A stretch of 59,658 nt of DNA, taken from the NCBI GenBank assembly GCA_947303945.1, contig CAMYZS010000008.1, positions 1 to 59,658 on the forward strand, in the 5' to 3' direction. Shown piece after piece: positions 58,408 through 59,658 of this stretch. This DNA is from an uncultured Candidatus Saccharibacteria bacterium (lineage in GTDB: Bacteria > Patescibacteriota > Saccharimonadia > Saccharimonadales > Saccharimonadaceae). The position numbers and the translations under genes were made by a program. Numbering within the stretch: the first letter of the stretch is position 1; the number at the start of each line of letters is the position of its first letter. Below the pieces are notes generated by a model. That model was not told where the DNA came from and ran no database searches. It saw nothing but the letters and a program-made list of their open reading frames with translations.

Positions 58408-59235
58408 ATGAAATATATGTTTAGTTTGGACAATTATTGCAGTCCAGATAAGCTAATCTGTAAAGATGTGCTTTTCTTTAACATTAGAGAGTTCAATTAT
58501 GCGATTCGTTTGGCTCTCCCGGATGATATTGCGTTGAGGCGCAAGGGTTGTGATGCTTGTTGTTATGCCACCGACGATGAACGTCGGATAAGCGAGTTCT
58601 CGCCCGTTGTCGTTGTCAGATATAATGGACAACTGAGAGTTGATAGAGAGATGACGGAGAGGTGGCTTAATGGGCTGCGGCCGTACCAGTTCTACGAGGT
58701 TATACAGGAGCGTGGCTATCGTGGATGGTCCAGGTTTGGATTCCTAAACGAGAAACAGTACTCCTTCTGTCGCAGGCATTCCGATAAGGTATATCAACTC
58801 AAACGGATACCGCGTAACTTATCTGATCCTGGAATATTCTGGAGTGAGGAAGAATATTACGAGCACGGAGGAAGGTATATTGAAAAAGTCCGTGGGATTT
58901 TATCCAAGAAAGAGTTCGCCCCCATCCGAAATATGACAGACGTGGAGATTTTGGACTTTTATGGAGATTTATGTTCCATTAATAGCCATAGACTCTGCGA
59001 AATAGATGATGATTACGTCGAAGAGGCTTTATTAGAAGATATGATGACTTTGCGGCGTGATATTTTGCTAGAAGTTCGCGAGATCTTGGCCGAGGAAGAA
59101 TTTGCTCCAATCCGAGATATGACGTGGAGGAAGATCTTGGACTTTTATGGAGAGCTGTGTGACAGCTCTGGGTGTAGCAAATTGTCGAGCGAGGCAATCA
59201 GAAGCGCTTTAAAAGAGCAATTTCATATTAATTAG
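58408..59235 (+). CDS. Unknown protein with two internal repeats, 275 aa
   Basis: AGGAGGT lies about 9 nt before ATG 58408. The protein has a Cys-rich N-terminal part (SPDKLICKDVLFF; KGCDACCYATDDE). Two ~60-residue C-terminal repeats follow, KEFAPIRNMTDVEILDFYGD (about 172-191) and EEFAPIRDMTWRKILDFYGE (about 231-250), each with the pattern [E]FAPIR-MT--ILDFYG-LC. The repeats look helical and might be a binding module. No family recognised. It is divergent from the structured RNA and cassette 2, and a perfect terminator follows. Confidence 0.7.
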   Translation: MKYMFSLDNYCSPDKLICKDVLFFNIREFNYAIRLALPDDIALRRKGCDACCYATDDERRISEFSPVVVVRYNGQLRVDREMTERWLNGLRPYQFYEVIQERGYRGWSRFGFLNEKQYSFCRRHSDKVYQLKRIPRNLSDPGIFWSEEEYYEHGGRYIEKVRGILSKKEFAPIRNMTDVEILDFYGDLCSINSHRLCEIDDDYVEEALLEDMMTLRRDILLEVREILAEEEFAPIRDMTWRKILDFYGELCDSSGCSKLSSEAIRSALKEQFHIN

Positions 59236-59242
59236 ATACCTA

Positions 59243-59276
59243 AAGGTCGCCCTATATGTGGGCGACCTTACCTTTT
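59243..59276. terminator. Terminator after the 275-aa gene
   Basis: AAGGTCGCCC pairs with GGGCGACCTT around TATATGT; ACCTTTTG follows on the plus strand. It lies between convergent genes. Confidence 0.75.
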
Positions 59277-59604
59277 GTCTATAAAATCTGAGACTTGCTT
59301 AAGAATTTGGGGGAGTTTTTCGTATTCTTCGGGCGTAAATTTGCTAAGTACGAAATCGAAATCGCCGATTTTGCTCCGTAGAGTATCGTTGGCGGTACCA
59401 ATGCGAAGACGAGGAAAATTTTCGGTGCCGAGATGGGCGATGAGGGATTTAAGGCCGTTATTGCCACCTGCGCTACTGCGACTGGAGCTTGTAAAAATCG
59501 AGAATTGCGCGAATACTTTGGCCGACTTCATTGTAGAAAGTTTGTGCTTTAACAAAAAGAATATCTCGTTTGTCGTTTCGTATTAGGGGAATCAAGTGGA
59601 TGTG
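59268..59604 (-). pseudogene. pth: Decayed peptidyl-tRNA hydrolase
   Basis: Two frames on the minus strand each carry part of Pth. The upstream frame (59604 to 59473) reads ...LIPLIRNDKRDILFVKAQTF, then YNEVGQSIRAILDFYKLQ, ending at TAG. The downstream frame (to 59268) continues with SSAGGNNGLKSLIAHLG and RLRIGTANDTLRSKIGDFDFV. About 21 residues that hold the catalytic HDD/E-LD region are missing at the junction (~59475-59490) together with a frame change, and an in-frame TAG (59607-59605) precedes the first part. The N-terminal VGLGNPG..Y..TRHN region is absent or beyond the window. The enzyme cannot be functional as read. Confidence 0.75.
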
Positions 59605-59658
59605 CTAACTCCTCTCAATACCTTTGCAACACATTAGCGGAGTTCTAAGCTGTATACC

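Noticed and set aside
1-59658. CRISPR array
   Set aside because: No series of regularly spaced direct repeats with unique spacers and no cas-like gene was seen.

Overview
The window reads as a piece of chromosome from a candidate-phyla-radiation bacterium, most likely a Saccharibacterium (TM7). Supporting signs are a moderately low G+C content, compact overlapping operons, a stripped-down division/wall cluster (rsmH, FtsL-like, a class B PBP, mraY, ftsW, murG), a chromosomal VirD4-like ATPase, many unfamiliar proteins, and many genes whose start codon lies 6-7 nt after a -10 box with no Shine-Dalgarno site (leaderless mRNAs). The phylum call is an inference from gene content and has not been tested against a database.

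Layout. 1-12.6 kb: an accessory island next to tRNA-Leu(GAG). A large serine recombinase gene ends inside the 3' part of the tRNA. Next come a zinc-ribbon protein, a WYL-like regulator, and a restriction-modification operon (GIY-YIG-like nuclease/SF2 helicase plus two methyltransferase-fold proteins) behind a structured, switch-like leader. The island continues with an XRE regulator, a phage-type DUF4417 trio and several small genes. 12.7-22 kb: membrane and secreted proteins, tRNA-Lys, tRNA-Val, typA, a giant repeat-type protein gene interrupted by two in-frame amber codons, and a zinc-ribbon membrane protein. 22.5-29.3 kb: the division/peptidoglycan cluster. 29.3-33.8 kb: an unknown gene, a two-gene insert of foreign composition flanked by a 13-bp direct repeat, tRNA-Glu, and three tandem promoter/structured-RNA/terminator units carrying tiny ORFs. 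33.8-45.3 kb: pyk-pgk, a surface protein with a sorting-like C-terminus, the VirD4-like ATPase, an adenylate-kinase-like gene with yvcK, and a sigma-region-4/HARE-HTH protein. 45.7-47.5 kb: an intact paralog of the amber-interrupted gene. 47.7-57.6 kb: two paralogous ubiquitin-like conjugation cassettes on either side of topA. 57.7-59.66 kb: an unassigned ~295-nt RNA gene, an unknown repeat protein, and a decayed pth gene.

The main discovery candidate is the pair of four-gene cassettes, both on the minus strand and both in the order E2-like, JAB/JAMM peptidase, E1/ThiF-like, beta-grasp ubiquitin-like protein. Cassette 1 (47.7-51.6 kb) has a soluble E2, a tandemly duplicated E1 and a ubiquitin-like protein with a long acidic repeat arm. 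Cassette 2 (54.9-57.6 kb) has a membrane-anchored E2, a single E1 and a minimal 75-residue ubiquitin-like protein. Both ubiquitin-like proteins already end in Asn-Gly, so the JAB enzymes would act as removers rather than maturases. Each cassette has its own promoter and a hairpin in its leader. Together they predict two parallel conjugation pathways, one cytosolic and one at the membrane, whose targets are unknown. Defence, as in Bil or type II CBASS systems, or envelope/host-interaction roles are both possible.
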